64,000 nucleotides of DNA from Marvania coccoides (taxonomy: Eukaryota > Chlorophyta > Trebouxiophyceae > Chlorellales > Chlorellaceae): positions 255,501-319,500 of the forward strand of contig OY978107.1 in NCBI GenBank assembly GCA_963854735.1, written 5' to 3'. Both the position numbers and the translations under genes were made by a program. Numbering within the stretch: position 1 is the stretch's first letter; each line of letters starts with the position of its first letter. Shown one piece after another: positions 12,774-25,047 of this stretch. A model generated the notes under the pieces. The model was given only the letters and a program-made list of their open reading frames with translations, was not told where the DNA came from and made no database searches.

Positions 12774-13561
12774 CTCCGTCCTTTCTTTTTTCTTTCTATC
12801 TTTTTTTTGTTTTATTTTGTCGGTATTGGAGCAGGTATTTGAGCTCATAGGTTTATACATACCTCCTCCCCCCCCCCTATTTCTTCTTGGAATTTTTCTA
12901 GTACTAGTCATAAACTAACGTATCTCTCGTACCCGCTCTGCTGAGGTTTTTCTGTACGGTGTGCAGCATCACGTGATCGAGCGCCGACTGATTTTACTTT
13001 ACTCTCTCACTCTCTCTCACTTTTCGCAAATATTGCAGCAGATGCTGCTGCCAGAACTGAGGAATGCCTTGCTGGGTGTTGACACTCACATCTACACTGT
13101 TTTTTTCTCCCTTTAAACGTTTCAATTGTTCCATCATTGGCAGGATAATTGGATGTGGGGATTTAGTTTGGTAGGAAATACTCTTTTTTTTTTAGGCATG
13201 CGATTATGCCCTTTTTCTGATTTATTGAAAGTCTTTTTAACGACCTATTACAGTTGCGTTCAATGTAAAATGACGCCCAAATTCTTTTATATGCAAAGAC
13301 GGGTTGCCGTAAACAGGCGTGCGCAGCTCACAATCTTCTCATTGTCACAGTGGTGCTGACATGTGCTGAACGGTATACACAAAAAACAAACAACCTGCGC
13401 AAGTTGTAAAACACACGAAAATGCAACGAAAATCAATAATCTTTCTTCTTCGCTCCCTGGGAGCGTTATTACTTCGTAGGGGAGCAAAAATAAACCCTTG
13501 GTCCTAATAACAGCCAAACACATATTTCATTCATATTTACATTCATTCAACGCAATGATTT
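12774..13561. other. Convergent 3' flanks, no gene seen
   Basis: Lies between the stop of the glycosyltransferase and the stop of the hydratase gene on the other strand. It is T-rich at the left, has a C-run at 12868-12878 and CT repeats near 13000, and shows no supportable gene. Confidence 0.6.
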
Positions 13562-14759
13562 TTATTCGCCAGTGAACCGTGGCGACCTCTTCTCGGCGAA
13601 CGCCCTGAGCCCTTCCAGCCTGTCTTTTGTGGGCAGCACCTGCGCGTAGCACGCCTCTTCCATCTTCAGCCCCGCCTCCAGCGAAGTTTCTGAGCCCCAC
13701 CCCACGGCTGCTTTGGCCATTCTCAGTGCGATAGGGCCTGCTGCAGCGACCTCGCGGGCCAAAGAAAGGGCGGCTTCCTTGCAGCTGGGCTCGTCCACCA
13801 TGCGGTCCACCAGCCCTGGAAGGAGAGCGAGATAGAACAGAAAAAAGAAACGAGCTGTGAATCCATGGCGAAGAAATGGACTAAGTATACATAGAAAAAT
13901 TGTGTATTTTGAAGCTGGTAAAGGGGGCGGGTTATTTTCTTAGGTTTTGTATTGCACCTATTTGTTTGGCTTCATGGGCATCCACGCTCCTGCCTGTGAA
14001 AATCAGCTCCTTGGCGCGCGCTCGCCCCACCAGCCGCGGCAGCCGCTGCGTGCCCCCTGCCCCCGGAATGATGCCCAGCCGCGTCTCGGGAAACGCAAAC
14101 TGCGCGTCCCGGCCTGAGAGAAACGAGAGAACACGGTTTTATTTCAAAAAGAACGAGCCAAACCTAACCCCCCAAAAAGTCAAAATTGAAGAAGAAAAAT
14201 TGTATGCCTTTAATTCACCAAATCATAATTTGAACTTACCACAAACGCGCAGATCGCAGGCTAACGCCAGTTCTGCTCCCCCACCCAGGGCGTATCCATC
14301 CACAGCTGCCACTGTAGGCATCGGCAGCCGCTCCAGCGCCACCAGCGCCCCCCTCAGGTCCTGCACGAACCTGGCAGTCTCCTGCTGCGTCATCGTGGCG
14401 CGCTCCTTCAGATCCGCCCCTGCACAAAAGGCTCCAGGCGCTGTAGAACAAATTACCACACAGCGCGTGGTCTGCTCCTGAGAGAGGTTGCGCAGCGCCT
14501 CCTGCAGCTCGTTGAGCAGCTGGCGGCCGATGGCGTTCCTGGCTGCGGGTCGGGTGAGGGAGAGCAAGAAAATGCCTTCGTTAGGGGTGTCAAGGGGCTC
14601 CAGCTGGACGTGGAGGTCTTGTTCTGTCTGCTGATGGGAGGCAGCGGTTTTGGGGTGGGTTGAGTGGGTGGTGGTCCAACGGAGGGTGGCCAAGGTGGGT
14701 GACGACAGGACGCCAGGGGCGAGTGCTAAACATTTGAGAATCGAGGATGTTGCCAGCAT
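13562..14759 (-). CDS. AUH: 3-Methylglutaconyl-CoA hydratase (crotonase family, AUH-like), mitochondrial
   Basis: Predicted to hydrate 3-methylglutaconyl-CoA to HMG-CoA, the penultimate step of mitochondrial leucine degradation. Exons on the minus strand are 14240-14759, 13958-14113 and 13562-13815, giving 309 residues in frame. The N terminus (MLATSSILKCLALAPGV) looks like a mitochondrial presequence. Crotonase signatures are LTRPAARNAIG, GAFCAGADLKER (oxyanion hole), AAVDGYALGGGAELALACD, and FPETRLGIIPGAGGTQRLPR, which carries the catalytic Glu region. The C terminus is KRSPRFTGE, close to AUH-type KR.P.F.GE. Other enoyl-CoA hydratases are the alternative, but this tail and the divergent partner gene favour AUH. 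Confidence 0.85.
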
Positions 14760-15121
14760 TTTCTGTAAAAAGGACGCACCGCCAGGCGCCAGTCAAACAA
14801 TTCAATCGTGTCTGAACAGTTCCCAAATAAAAAAATAAAAAATTGTGCAACCATTTGTTCGTTTTGGGGGCTTTCAATATTTCCGAAAGCATTTTGCAGT
14901 GTGGTGCTCACTCTCGGCTTTTAAAACTCGCATACCTTATTCATTCGTAAATTTCCAAAGAATTTGCAGCCCAGGGCGGAGCCCGAAAGCTAGGCGTATT
15001 TAGTGGATTGATCTGTGATCCGAGCTGCTCTCGACACCAGGGAACGCCCTAAAATACTCGTTCCACACCCCAGAAGAGAATTTTATCCACTTATAAATAG
15101 TTGATAACTCCAGGCAGCCTC
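14760..15121. promoter_or_regulatory. Shared divergent promoter of AUH and MCCA
   Basis: 362 bp between the two start codons. TTATAAATAG at 15091-15100 is a TATA-like box close to the MCCA start. Because both products act in consecutive leucine-degradation steps, shared control is a reasonable inference. No factor site was identified. Confidence 0.5.
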
Positions 15122-18100
15122 ATGGCTGCCCCCCGTGGCTTCAATCTGCTGTCAGCGGCGTTTGCTGTGGGGCATCGCCGCTTCCTAGCCACCTCCTCCA
15201 GCTCAGTCTCCGCTCAAGACTTTGGGAAGCTGATGGTGGCCAACCGCGGGGAGATAGCTTGCCGCATCTTCACCACCGCCAAGCGCCTAGGCAAGGCAGA
15301 CCCTTTGGTTGCACCGCTGTTCTACAAATTTTTGGCTGAAAACCCCGATTTTTTTCCTTTTTTTTTTACACTCCTGTTTTCTTTTTTCGTCTAGGCATTC
15401 CAACTGTGGCTGTGTTTAGCGAGGCGGACCGTGGGGCAGCGCATGTGTCGCTTGCTGGCGAGGCATTTTGCATTGGCCCCGCCCCCGCTCGCGACTCCTA
15501 CCTTCGCCAAGACCGCATCTTGCAGGTATAAATCAATTTTATCATGGGTATTCTAACAATTTTCTAGCTCTCCAATTCTTGTATACTGCAAGTTTTAACG
15601 CAAACAGAAGACATCACGCCTATTTGGGGGAGCTTGAAGGTGTTAAACTAAGGACTTGCATGTTTTATCACAGGTAGCAGCGGCCGCTGAGGTGGGTTCT
15701 ATCCACCCAGGCTACGGTTTCCTGTCCGAAAATTCAAATTTTGCCGAGGCCTGCGAGGCTGCTGGGATCGCTTTTGTGGGGCCTCCTGCCGCCGCAATTG
15801 ACGCCATGGGTGCGCGCATCTATGAACAACCTTAAAAAAAGAACCTTGTCTCCCTTATTAACCCCTCAATGCCGTTCATTCCACTCTCCATAGCATGGCG
15901 ACAGTCAAAGACTGAACCCTTAAGCTTTTTACTTTTTTACAAATAATTATTTGTCTTATTTTCAGGAGACAAAAGCAGGGCCAAGGCCACCATGGCCGCG
16001 GCAGGCGTGCCAGTGGTCCCAGGGTACCACGGTACGGAGCAGAGCGATGAATTCCTCGCCGAGGAGGCCCAGCGAGTGGGTTTTCCGCTGCTGGTGAAAG
16101 CAGTGATGGGGGGCGGCGGAAAAGGCATGAAGCTGGCGCAGACGCCCTCCGATTTTCTCGTAAGAAGACGTAATAACAACCTTATCACCTTAACTTCTCA
16201 CCTTACGCACATCGTTGTTGTCTAGTTCGCATTTCTCTGCCTCTGCCGCTCCTTTTCACCTCGATAATTCAATACTTACAAAGCTGAGTTTTGCACAAAA
16301 AACTGGTCTCGCGTGTTGTTTTTTATTGATGTTCTCGTGGATTGATTGAATTCCGCAGACTGCGCTGCACTCGGCGCGCAGGGAGTCTCAGGCCGCCTTT
16401 GGCGACGAGCGTGTGCTTCTGGAACGCTTCATCCCAGTGTCGCGGCACGTGGAGGTCCAGGTGATGGCGGACGCGCATGGGGACGCGGTGTACCTAGCAG
16501 AGCGCGACTGCTCGGTGCAGCGGCGACACCAGAAGGTCATCGAAGAAGCCCCTGCTCCAGGCAAGCAAAATTTAAATTTATTACTACGCTACCAAATTTT
16601 GCCATCACAGCTGGTATTAATTCTTTATTAAGCTCAACGAACATGTGACTATTGCAAGGAGCTAAAATGAAAGATATTACGTTACCGTTGTGTAGGCATT
16701 TCTCCTGAATTTCGTGCCAGCATCGGCGGTGCCGCTGTCGCCGCTGCCAAGGCAGTGGGCTACCGCAGCGCAGGCACGGTGGAGTTTATTCTGGACGCCT
16801 CCACGGGGGAGTACTTCTTCATGGAGATGAACACACGGCTGCAGGTTAGTTTGTGATGGGAGGGAGAAAAATGCTTCGGGAGGACGGTACTGTGTATGGG
16901 AAAATATTCAAACTGGAAGCATAAAACCGGGGTTTAGACCACGATATGAAGCAAGAAAAGCTCTGAACTGTTTCTATTTGCCTAGCATTTCAATCTTTTG
17001 TTCCATGGCTGCTGATTGTTTTACCTCACTCCGCCTTCACGCCCTCATTTTGTCCTTGAATTCTTCTTCAAGGTGGAACACCCTGTGACAGAGGCGGTGA
17101 TGGGCGTGGACCTAGTCGAACTCCAGCTGCAGGTTGCAGCGGGGCACAGCCTTTCTTCCTTAGGCCTCCACCAAGCGAATCTCTCCCCGGTGGGCCACTC
17201 GTTTGAGGCCCGCCTCTACGCAGAAAACCCCGCCAAAAACTTTCTTCCTGCAGGCGGCATCGTGGCGCGGTGGCGCCCGCCCCCCGGGGCGACTTTCTTT
17301 TCGTTTGGAAGAAAGAAAGACGGCGCCGACTGCGCGGCAGTGAGGGTCGACAGTGGGGTGAGGGAAGGCGACGTGGTGGGAGTGAACTACGACCCGATGA
17401 TCGCCAAGCTCGTTACCAAGGGGCCCGACCGAGCTTCCGCGCTGAAAACTTTGCGCGAGGCTCTCGCCAGTCTGCAGGTCCAAATAATTACTCGTCCATC
17501 ACTTGCCGCTTTTTCACAATCGTCGTCAAAAATCCTCAAAAAATCGTTGTTTGGCATTGTATTCTTCTGGAAGTAACTCACAAAATATGGGTTTGCAGGT
17601 GTCGGGACTCCCTACGAATGCCGAATTCGTGCGCAGGGTGACGCTCAACGCCGAATTTCAAGCCGGCGCTGTCGACACGTCATTCATCGCCCGCCATGAA
17701 GCTGAGCTGCTGGGTCCCACTGCGTTCGACGCCGGGGCAGCCGCGTTGGCGTCTTCTGTCTTCCTCGCACTCGACGCCGGCGTCATTCGCCCTCAGACCA
17801 CTCCTGGGGCCTCACAAGCCGCCGCCGCCGCTTCTCAGCCTTCTGCAGGCCCCTGGGCGGTGCTGGACTCGTTCCGCGTCAACCACGACCACACCGCGGA
17901 GCTTTCTGTCATCCACGCTGGTAGTGGGAGGAAAGTTTTGGCGCGGGTACGCCTCGACCGCGATGGCAGCCGGGAGGTGAAACTGCAAGCTCTTCCCGCC
18001 GACGAGTCGGCAGGAAAAATTACAACAGTGGTAGGAGGTTTCACCTCTTCAGCGTCTCCTGCAGAGTCAAATGACGGTGGAAAAGGTAGTTCGGTGCACG

Positions 18101-18931
18101 TTTCGGCGCTGCGGCTGGGGCGGGATTGGGCCGAAGCAGAGGTGGACGGGTGGCTGCACAGGGCCTCGTGGAGCGTGCACACGTAAGTTTATTGCCTTAT
18201 ACTATAGTGTAGTGCTTAACTAAATAGTTTTCTTACTATTTATATTCGCTGTGATAAAGAAACACTCGTTTAAATGCTTCCAAACCAAATTCAAATATTT
18301 GCGTTCATTTTTTTCTCTTTCCCTTTAATGTGTGCCCTCATTTTCTGTTCATTGCAGCCACGGCGACGAAGAGATACTGGATTTGTGGATAGGTGGCGTC
18401 CACCACCAGTTCCGCAGGCCGGTGCCGCGGCGTTGGGCCCGCGTTGGTGCTGCGGCAGAAGGCAGCGGCGGTGCTGCTGTCGTGTCCCCAATGCCTGGCC
18501 GCATCATCAAAGTGTTCGTAGAGCAAGGAAAGGTACGCTCCAGCGTTGTCTCTCGCTTTTACCCCGGTAAAATAGCCCGCAATCGTCAGATTGCATCGGC
18601 AGTGGTGTTCTACGGTCCCTTATTATTTCCTTCTACTGCGGAAAACCTCCGCAGTAGAATTAATACGTTCTGCTCGCCGTTTGTAGTTTGATCCAGTTCA
18701 CGCTCTCTGAATACCTTTCTTTCTTTCTTTCCCTTTTACTTCCCACAGCCGGTGGAGGAGGGCGACGAAATTTGCGCAGTGGAGGCAATGAAGATGGAGC
18801 ACGTGGTGAGGGCCGTCGCGGGAGGGATAGTGGAAGAGCTGCACGCCTTCGAAGGGGCGCAGGTGGAGGATGGTGAGCTGCTGGCCGTGGTGGCTGCAGC
18901 AAGCGAAAGGGAAAAGGCTGCAGAGGTGTAA
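15122..18931 (+). CDS. MCCA: Methylcrotonyl-CoA carboxylase alpha (biotin-carrying) subunit
   Basis: Carboxylates 3-methylcrotonyl-CoA to 3-methylglutaconyl-CoA in mitochondrial leucine breakdown, with a beta subunit not in this window. Ten exons join in frame to 775 residues: 15122-15290, 15395-15525, 15674-15809, 15966-16159, 16359-16560, 16696-16844, 17073-17477, 17599-18182, 18358-18532, 18749-18931. A presequence ([10 protein letters not shown]) is followed by the biotin carboxylase domain: [26 protein letters not shown], the ATP-grasp loop [50 protein letters not shown], and [10 protein letters not shown]. The C-terminal biotinyl domain has [10 protein letters not shown] and EAMKMEH, where the Lys is biotinylated. 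ATG 15122 is the first in-frame methionine. Introns 1 and 5 are GC-AG. It converges with H4 copy 1. Confidence 0.95.
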
Positions 18932-19159
18932 ATTGAAAATGTGTATTTTAGGAGGTTGTATAGTATGTTTATGCTGGGGAAGTCAAAGAACCCCTGAAGG
19001 GCTGACTCTACAGCGTCTGTGTGAAGGTCTGTAGAGTAAGAATGAGACTAGACAGAATTGTGATCAAATGGTGCCCCTGCCAAGGCAAGGCTGTGATCGG
19101 GCCGAAAATTTCGAGGGCCTCAGGTGGTGGTGCTCGAAGGGATCATTTTCCAGCGAGGT

Positions 19160-19175
19160 GGTGTTTAATAACACC
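19160..19175 (-). terminator. Histone 3' hairpin, H4 copy 1
   Basis: GGTGTT-4 nt-AACACC, a 6-bp stem 70 bp past the H4 stop. It is followed in transcript sense by ACC. The same hairpin recurs after every core histone gene here and replaces a poly(A) signal. Confidence 0.85.
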
Positions 19176-19244
19176 AGTTTTTGTGTTGATAATGCTCGCG
19201 AGTGGTCAGTTTGGAGTGAAGCTAGCTTGAAAAAGGCAAGCTGC

Positions 19245-20382
<1,138 letters not shown>

Positions 20383-20450
20383 GCTGTTTGCCGTATTGGT
20401 TGCTTTTGGATCGTCTTGACTACCAACAGAATTAGATTAAACAAACAACT

Positions 20451-20466
20451 GGTGTTAATAAACACC
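20451..20466 (+). terminator. Histone 3' hairpin, H3 copy 1
   Basis: GGTGTT-AATA-AACACC followed by ACC, 69 bp past the H3 stop. Preceded by AACT, as at the other copies. Confidence 0.85.
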
Positions 20467-20891
20467 ACCATTCGGGGGAAACCGTTGCATCTTTTCGTAC
20501 TCATCACGAAACAATGTGCGTTGTTTTAATGGCGGTGTCATGGAGCAAACCTGTAGAGTCTCCAGCTCCTCTATTAAAAAATAAAATACAGACGACTGAG
20601 CTTTATCATGGCATGGCCTATCAAAAGCTCTGAACTCGGCAAAGAGCTTTGAGCTATGTTCATCTTTCACCGCCCCGCTTCCTGCACAGCGCGTGCTGGC
20701 TAATAGGATTCGCCCGGCATTAAGATTGAATCGATATTTATTGCTACAACTATGATGCTCTTTTGCTCCTGTTAGGCTGCGCCGGCAGGAGACAAATGGG
20801 GGATTTTTTCCTCCTCTGCTCCGGCATGAAGATTGAGGAGGAGTATGCCCTGATTTCAGTCTCCTATTGCACAGGTTTTAACACTTTATTC

Positions 20892-20961
20892 TAAATTTTT
20901 GCTTTTAACTAAATTGCAACCATAACCCAATTTTTGCTTTTAACTAAATTGCAACCATAAC
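20892..20961. repeat. 35-bp tandem duplication
   Basis: Two adjacent copies of a unit beginning AATTTTTGCTTTTAACTAAA and ending in CATAACCC. It lies in the H3-H2A intergenic part of inverted arm 1 and is mirrored at about 37224-37293. Confidence 0.85.
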
Positions 20962-21797
20962 CCTGCGCCATGCAGCTGGACGAAATACTTGTGAATTCCC
21001 AGAGCCAACCTGGCGCGCACTTATCCCAGGGGCACTCCCCCGAGGGTAGATTGGGTACCAAAGTTCCTGGTCTGGCGTTAGATCATACTGGGTTATTATA
21101 ATAATAAAATAAACCAAAAAACTTCGAGTCACCCCGACGTCACTTTTTGCACAGCCTTTATGTAAACCGCAACGTGCCAGTGCAATAAAAACCCCACTGA
21201 AGCAGAAATATGGGTGTACGAGCTCCATTTTAGTCCAGCTGTTTGGCTGCCCTGCCCAAATCGTGGACTGCCAGCGACTCTGCTCCACCAATAAACACGC
21301 AGAAACAGTGAGATGAATTGAGATGCCAAAAGGAGAATATGCTAGCGCCCAAAAGTTACGCATGTGCAATCTGTGACTTTTGTTCATGCGTCCTGTGCAT
21401 CTAAACAGAGATCACTGTTCTCCCACAACTTAAACTTTACTTTATGAAGAATTTCATATGCCGGGGGCTGCTTACAAGCTTTTCCATTCAACCCATGCTA
21501 TCAGACGCCATTATATGTTGCCGTGAGTTGGTCAAAAGGAGCTCGAAGCGTGCTCCATGCTGCTGTATGCACGAGCGGAAACGGCCCTTTATGTTTGTCC
21601 CGACTGCTTGGTGATGTGAATGAAGAAGCGAAGCAACGGCATTGCTGGTTAAGAGCGCTCCATGATCGAAATTTTCATGCAGCTCCATGCTGCATGGCCC
21701 AGCTAATGGGTTCTAGCAAGCAATTAACAATTCATGTGCCCTGCAATGCAAGCAGTTTCAATCATTGCGAGCTGTCAATTTAGTTTTCCATAGAGGT

Positions 21798-21813
21798 GGT
21801 GTTTAATAACACC
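21798..21813 (-). terminator. Histone 3' hairpin, H2A copy 1
   Basis: GGTGTT-4 nt-AACACC, about 75 bp past the H2A stop. Confidence 0.85.
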
Positions 21814-21888
21814 ATTTATGTTTTTTAGGCGGTCACAGGGAGACCATTGTGTCGAAAAGAGGGTAGGCGAAACGAGGAATTAGGTAAT

Positions 21889-22393
21889 TTACTCGTCGGC
21901 CTTGCCGCTCTTCTTGGGGAGCAGGACGGCGTGGATGTTGGGCAGCACACCACCCTCGGCGATGGTGACGCCGGCCAGCAGCTTGCTCAGCTCCTCGTCG
22001 TTGCGCACGGCCAGCTGGATGTGGCGGGGCACAATGCGGGTCTTCTTGTTGTCGCGGGCGGCGTTGCCAGACAGCTCCAGCACCTCGGCGGCCAGGTACT
22101 CCAGCACGGCGGCCAGGTACACGGGGGCACCGGCACCGATGCGCTCTGTAGGAAAAGTGGAGTCAAGGAGAGGACAGTCAGTTGAGTGTTGTTGACAATG
22201 TGTGAATGTGAGACATGACAACCAAAAGTAAAAACGTCAGTATGTGAAGTTGCTGCTGCTCCTTCAACTCACCGGCGTAGCGGCCCTTCTTCAGGTAGCG
22301 GGCGATACGGCCCACGGGGAACTGGAGACCAGCCTTGGAGGACTTGGTGACCGACTTCTTGCCGGAGGACTTGCCCTTGCCGCGTCCAGACAT
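21889..22393 (-). CDS. H2A: Histone H2A, copy 1
   Basis: Exons 22273-22393 and 21889-22145, 125 residues. It starts [20 protein letters not shown] and contains [20 protein letters not shown] and [20 protein letters not shown]. The tail ends [11 protein letters not shown] with no SQEF motif, so it is canonical H2A rather than H2A.X, and it lacks the H2A.Z-type sequence. The intron splits the codon after YAG. It is divergent from H2B across 237 bp that carry a perfect palindrome. It has an identical mirror copy at 35792-36296. Confidence 0.97.
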
Positions 22394-22630
22394 GATGACT
22401 GAGTGTGTGTGGGGGTGGGGGGGGTTCTGAGAGAGAAAGATAAAAAGGATGCAGATGCGAGGAGCGGCCAGCTTTTGTAAGCGCACTTTGAGGTGCCCCG
22501 GATCGGTGACCGATCCGGGGTGCCACCTTGGCGCCCGAGCTGCTGGTTAAAGGCCTGCAGCCTCCCCCGCCCTCCTTCATCAATTATTTCTTCGACCACT
22601 CGTTGAACACTCACCCCTCCAACTCTCACA
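22394..22630. promoter_or_regulatory. Divergent H2A/H2B promoter with 25-bp palindrome (copy 1)
   Basis: At 22496-22520 there are two perfect 12-bp arms (CCCCGGATCGGT / ACCGATCCGGGG) around one G, almost midway between the two starts. Each arm contains CCGGATC, one base off the plant histone octamer CGCGGATC (family knowledge). Just beyond lies TTGGCGCC, an E2F-like core. A symmetric element between divergent genes suits coordinated control. Confidence 0.7.
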
Positions 22631-23151
22631 ATGGCTCCCACCTCCGGCAAGAAGCCCGCTGCCAAGAAGGCCGTGGCGCCCAAGAAGGATGCCAAGAAGC
22701 GCACCAAGAAGTCCACCGAGTCCTACAAGCTCTACATCTTCAAGGTGCTGAAGCAGGTGCACCCCGACACCGGCATCTCCTCCAAGGCGATGGCCATCCT
22801 CAACTCGTTCATCGCTGACCAGTTCGAGAAGATCGCCTCCCAGGCCGCTCAGGTGTGTTTCATATTTCTGAGAGATGGCAGGAGAATTGATGCGGTGGGG
22901 CGGGATTGTGCAAATAGCTGGTTTTTGAAGTTGTTGTTAACCAAACAAGCTCACCGCTGGTTGCACCAAACGCCTCGTTCTCACATTCTCTCTTCCCTCT
23001 TTAAACCGTGCAGCTGTGCCGCGTGAACAAGAAGCCCACCCTGACCTCTCGCGAGATCCAGACCGCCGTGCGCCTGGTGCTCCCCGGAGAGCTGGCCAAG
23101 CACGCTGTGTCGGAGGGCACCAAGGCCGTCACCAAGTTCACCTCCGCTTAA
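22631..23151 (+). CDS. H2B: Histone H2B, copy 1
   Basis: Exons 22631-22852 and 23014-23151, 119 residues. A Lys/Ala/Pro-rich tail ([19 protein letters not shown]) is followed by the fold [20 protein letters not shown], ending [11 protein letters not shown] with the Lys ubiquitinated in other species (family knowledge). The intron follows [10 protein letters not shown] in phase 0. It has an identical mirror copy at 35034-35554 and a hairpin at 23233. Confidence 0.97.
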
Positions 23152-23232
23152 GCAGCTTTCTACTAAAGCTTCTGAGCTCAGGGCTCCTTATGCACACTCC
23201 CACGCTATTAGCATAGCCAAATACAAAAAACT

Positions 23233-23248
23233 GGTGTTATTAAACACC
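23233..23248 (+). terminator. Histone 3' hairpin, H2B copy 1
   Basis: GGTGTT-ATTA-AACACC followed by ACC, about 82 bp past the H2B stop. It lies just inside the end of the inverted duplication (23271). Confidence 0.85.
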
Positions 23249-23271
23249 ACCTCAATGGAATGAATCAATAA

Positions 23272-24203
23272 AATTGACATCAAGAATATCGAGACCGCCT
23301 TCAGCAGCTCCCTTGCACAACTCTGCTTTCTAGGAGCAGCTTTCTGGTGCTAAATAAAGACCCCCCACTATCAACACTCTCTCCAGTTGCAGCCAGTGCT
23401 GCATCGGTGGAGGAGAATTGGAGGGAAAAAGAAAGGAAGCCATGTGGCCGTCATCTCCTCTTCCCTGCAACTAAAAAGCATCACGCTAAAGCTGCCTACG
23501 CCACGCTTCGTCCTGTAACGCATGTGTGCAATCCTCTGCAATCCTATATGCACCAGAGCACAGGCGGTTGTCGGAATTTGTTTCCCTGGCAGTTCTGGAA
23601 AATACCTTGATAAAATCTTTAATCTAAACGCAATATTATTATATTTCTTTCGTTACATTGTCGATTTCTGGCAAGCACGCAGTACTACACAAGAAAGCGA
23701 ACCGAATATTGAGTACCGTTGTCAAAAAAAAAAAATCTGCTGTCCCTTTACACATTCAGAGTCAGGTCAAAGTGGTGCGCGCTCTACTACATTACGGAGA
23801 AAGAAGGGGGTTTCAGCGGGCCGGCAAAGGAGGAAGTTAAAGTACTGATATGGTCTTGAAAGGAGGGGGATAAAGAGTCGATGGCAGCAATGTCAGGTCC
23901 TCGTCAGGTCCTCGTCACGTCCAAGTATTGGTCAATACTGATAGCCCACTAAATGGCAGAAAAAAATACAGTCTCGAGTCAGCGTCTTTTTTATTAATAA
24001 TATAATTCAAGGTTAAAAGTGTTGAAAGTCGGTCAAGTCACGCCCCGCCTGCCCCTCTCGCTCCGATCCTTGAGCCCTCAGCTCATTTCTGCAGCACGTC
24101 CGATGCACACCGATAGTTAGGGAGAGAATACAATAACTAATTTAAATTGATGGCATAATTGCTGTGTGAAAGAGGACAGGCAGCGTTCATGAATACAACT
24201 TCA
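23272..24203. other. Intergenic, no gene seen
   Basis: Between the end of inverted arm 1 and the H1-like gene. Short open frames only. No hairpin of the core-histone type is seen 3' of the H1-like gene. Confidence 0.55.
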
Positions 24204-25047
24204 TCATACCTTCTTGGCAGCGGTGGCCTTCTTGGTGGCTGTTGTCTTCTTCACTGAGGTTGCCTTCTTGGCAGCGGGCTCAGCCTTCTTGGCGGAGGCT
24301 GGCTTCTTGGCCGCGGGGGTTTTCTTCTTGGCCGGAGTTTCCTTCTTGGCGGCAGCAGGGGCAGAAGCCTTCTTGGCGGGGGTCTTCTTGGCAGCGGCCG
24401 CCTTCTTCACAGGCTCCTCAGCCTTCTTGGCGGGGGTCTTCTTCTTGGCGGCGGGCTTGGCAGCAGGCTTGGCAGCGGGCTTTTCTGCCGCCTTGGCCTT
24501 GGGTGTGGCCTTCTTAGCCGGGGCGGCCTTCTTCACCTTGGTTGTGGTGGTCTTGGCAGTCTTTATGAAGGGTTAAACGCGTTTAGTTGTCAAGAACTGG
24601 CAACTGGATTTCTCCTAATAGAAAAGTGGGGCGGGTCTCACCTTTGCCGGCGCAGCCTTCTTGGGGGTGGCTGTCTTCTTGGGGGCAGCCACCTTGGTTG
24701 CCGGCTTCTTCTGCATACAATCAGAGCGGGCAAGGCGAGCTGAGCACTTTCGAAAGGGTCGAAATTGAAATTCTCAGAATTAGATCTTCAAGTTGTGCGG
24801 CGACAGCGAGCACACCCGCCATCCCAAAAATTCTAGAAATATTTCTTAAGGTGAACACTGGCCACAAATGGTGGAATGGTGGAGCATTATCGAATTCTCG
24901 CCCACAACAGCGAGTCTGTCGATTCGTTGGTCCGCCGCGGAACGCAAGCAACACCGCGTATAGGCTGCTCAGAACATCCAAAAAAGTCTTGGCCGCAGCA
25001 AACCAATAAGCACACCCTACCTTGGGAGATACAGCTTTGGAAGCCAT
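24204..25047 (-). CDS. H1-like Lys/Ala/Pro-rich protein without globular domain
   Basis: Exons 25021-25047, 24642-24710 and 24204-24560, 150 residues. It begins MASKAVSPK and is then built almost wholly of KKxxPAKK and AAKK-type repeats, like the C-terminal tail of linker histone H1. The winged-helix (H15) domain is absent. Tail-only H1 proteins exist in kinetoplastids and bacteria (family knowledge). It is divergent from a true H1 gene 0.8 kb away, so a role in chromatin compaction is inferred. A longer annotated form with an undetected domain is unlikely because the upstream intron and promoter leave no room. Confidence 0.75.

Larger units (their letters stand above)
20626..23271 (+). repeat. 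Inverted duplication arm 1 (H2A-H2B unit, 2,646 bp)
   Basis: This segment is the reverse complement of 34914-37559. Everywhere compared, paired coordinates add to 58185, so there is no net insertion or deletion. Translations in all frames across both genes, their introns and about 1.2 kb beyond H2A are the same. The arm ends just past the H2B hairpin on one side and between H3 and H2A on the other. Confidence 0.93.

Noticed and set aside
20944..21387. A 147-codon open frame in the H3-H2A spacer (and its mirror at 36798-37241)
   Set aside because: It is identical in both arms only because the arms are identical; it has no family resemblance, no splice or start context, and ordinary spacer composition.
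24214..24576. A hydrophobic Ala/Phe/Val-rich frame on the plus strand
   Set aside because: It is the antisense of the Lys/Ala-rich H1-like repeats (AAGAAG read backwards).
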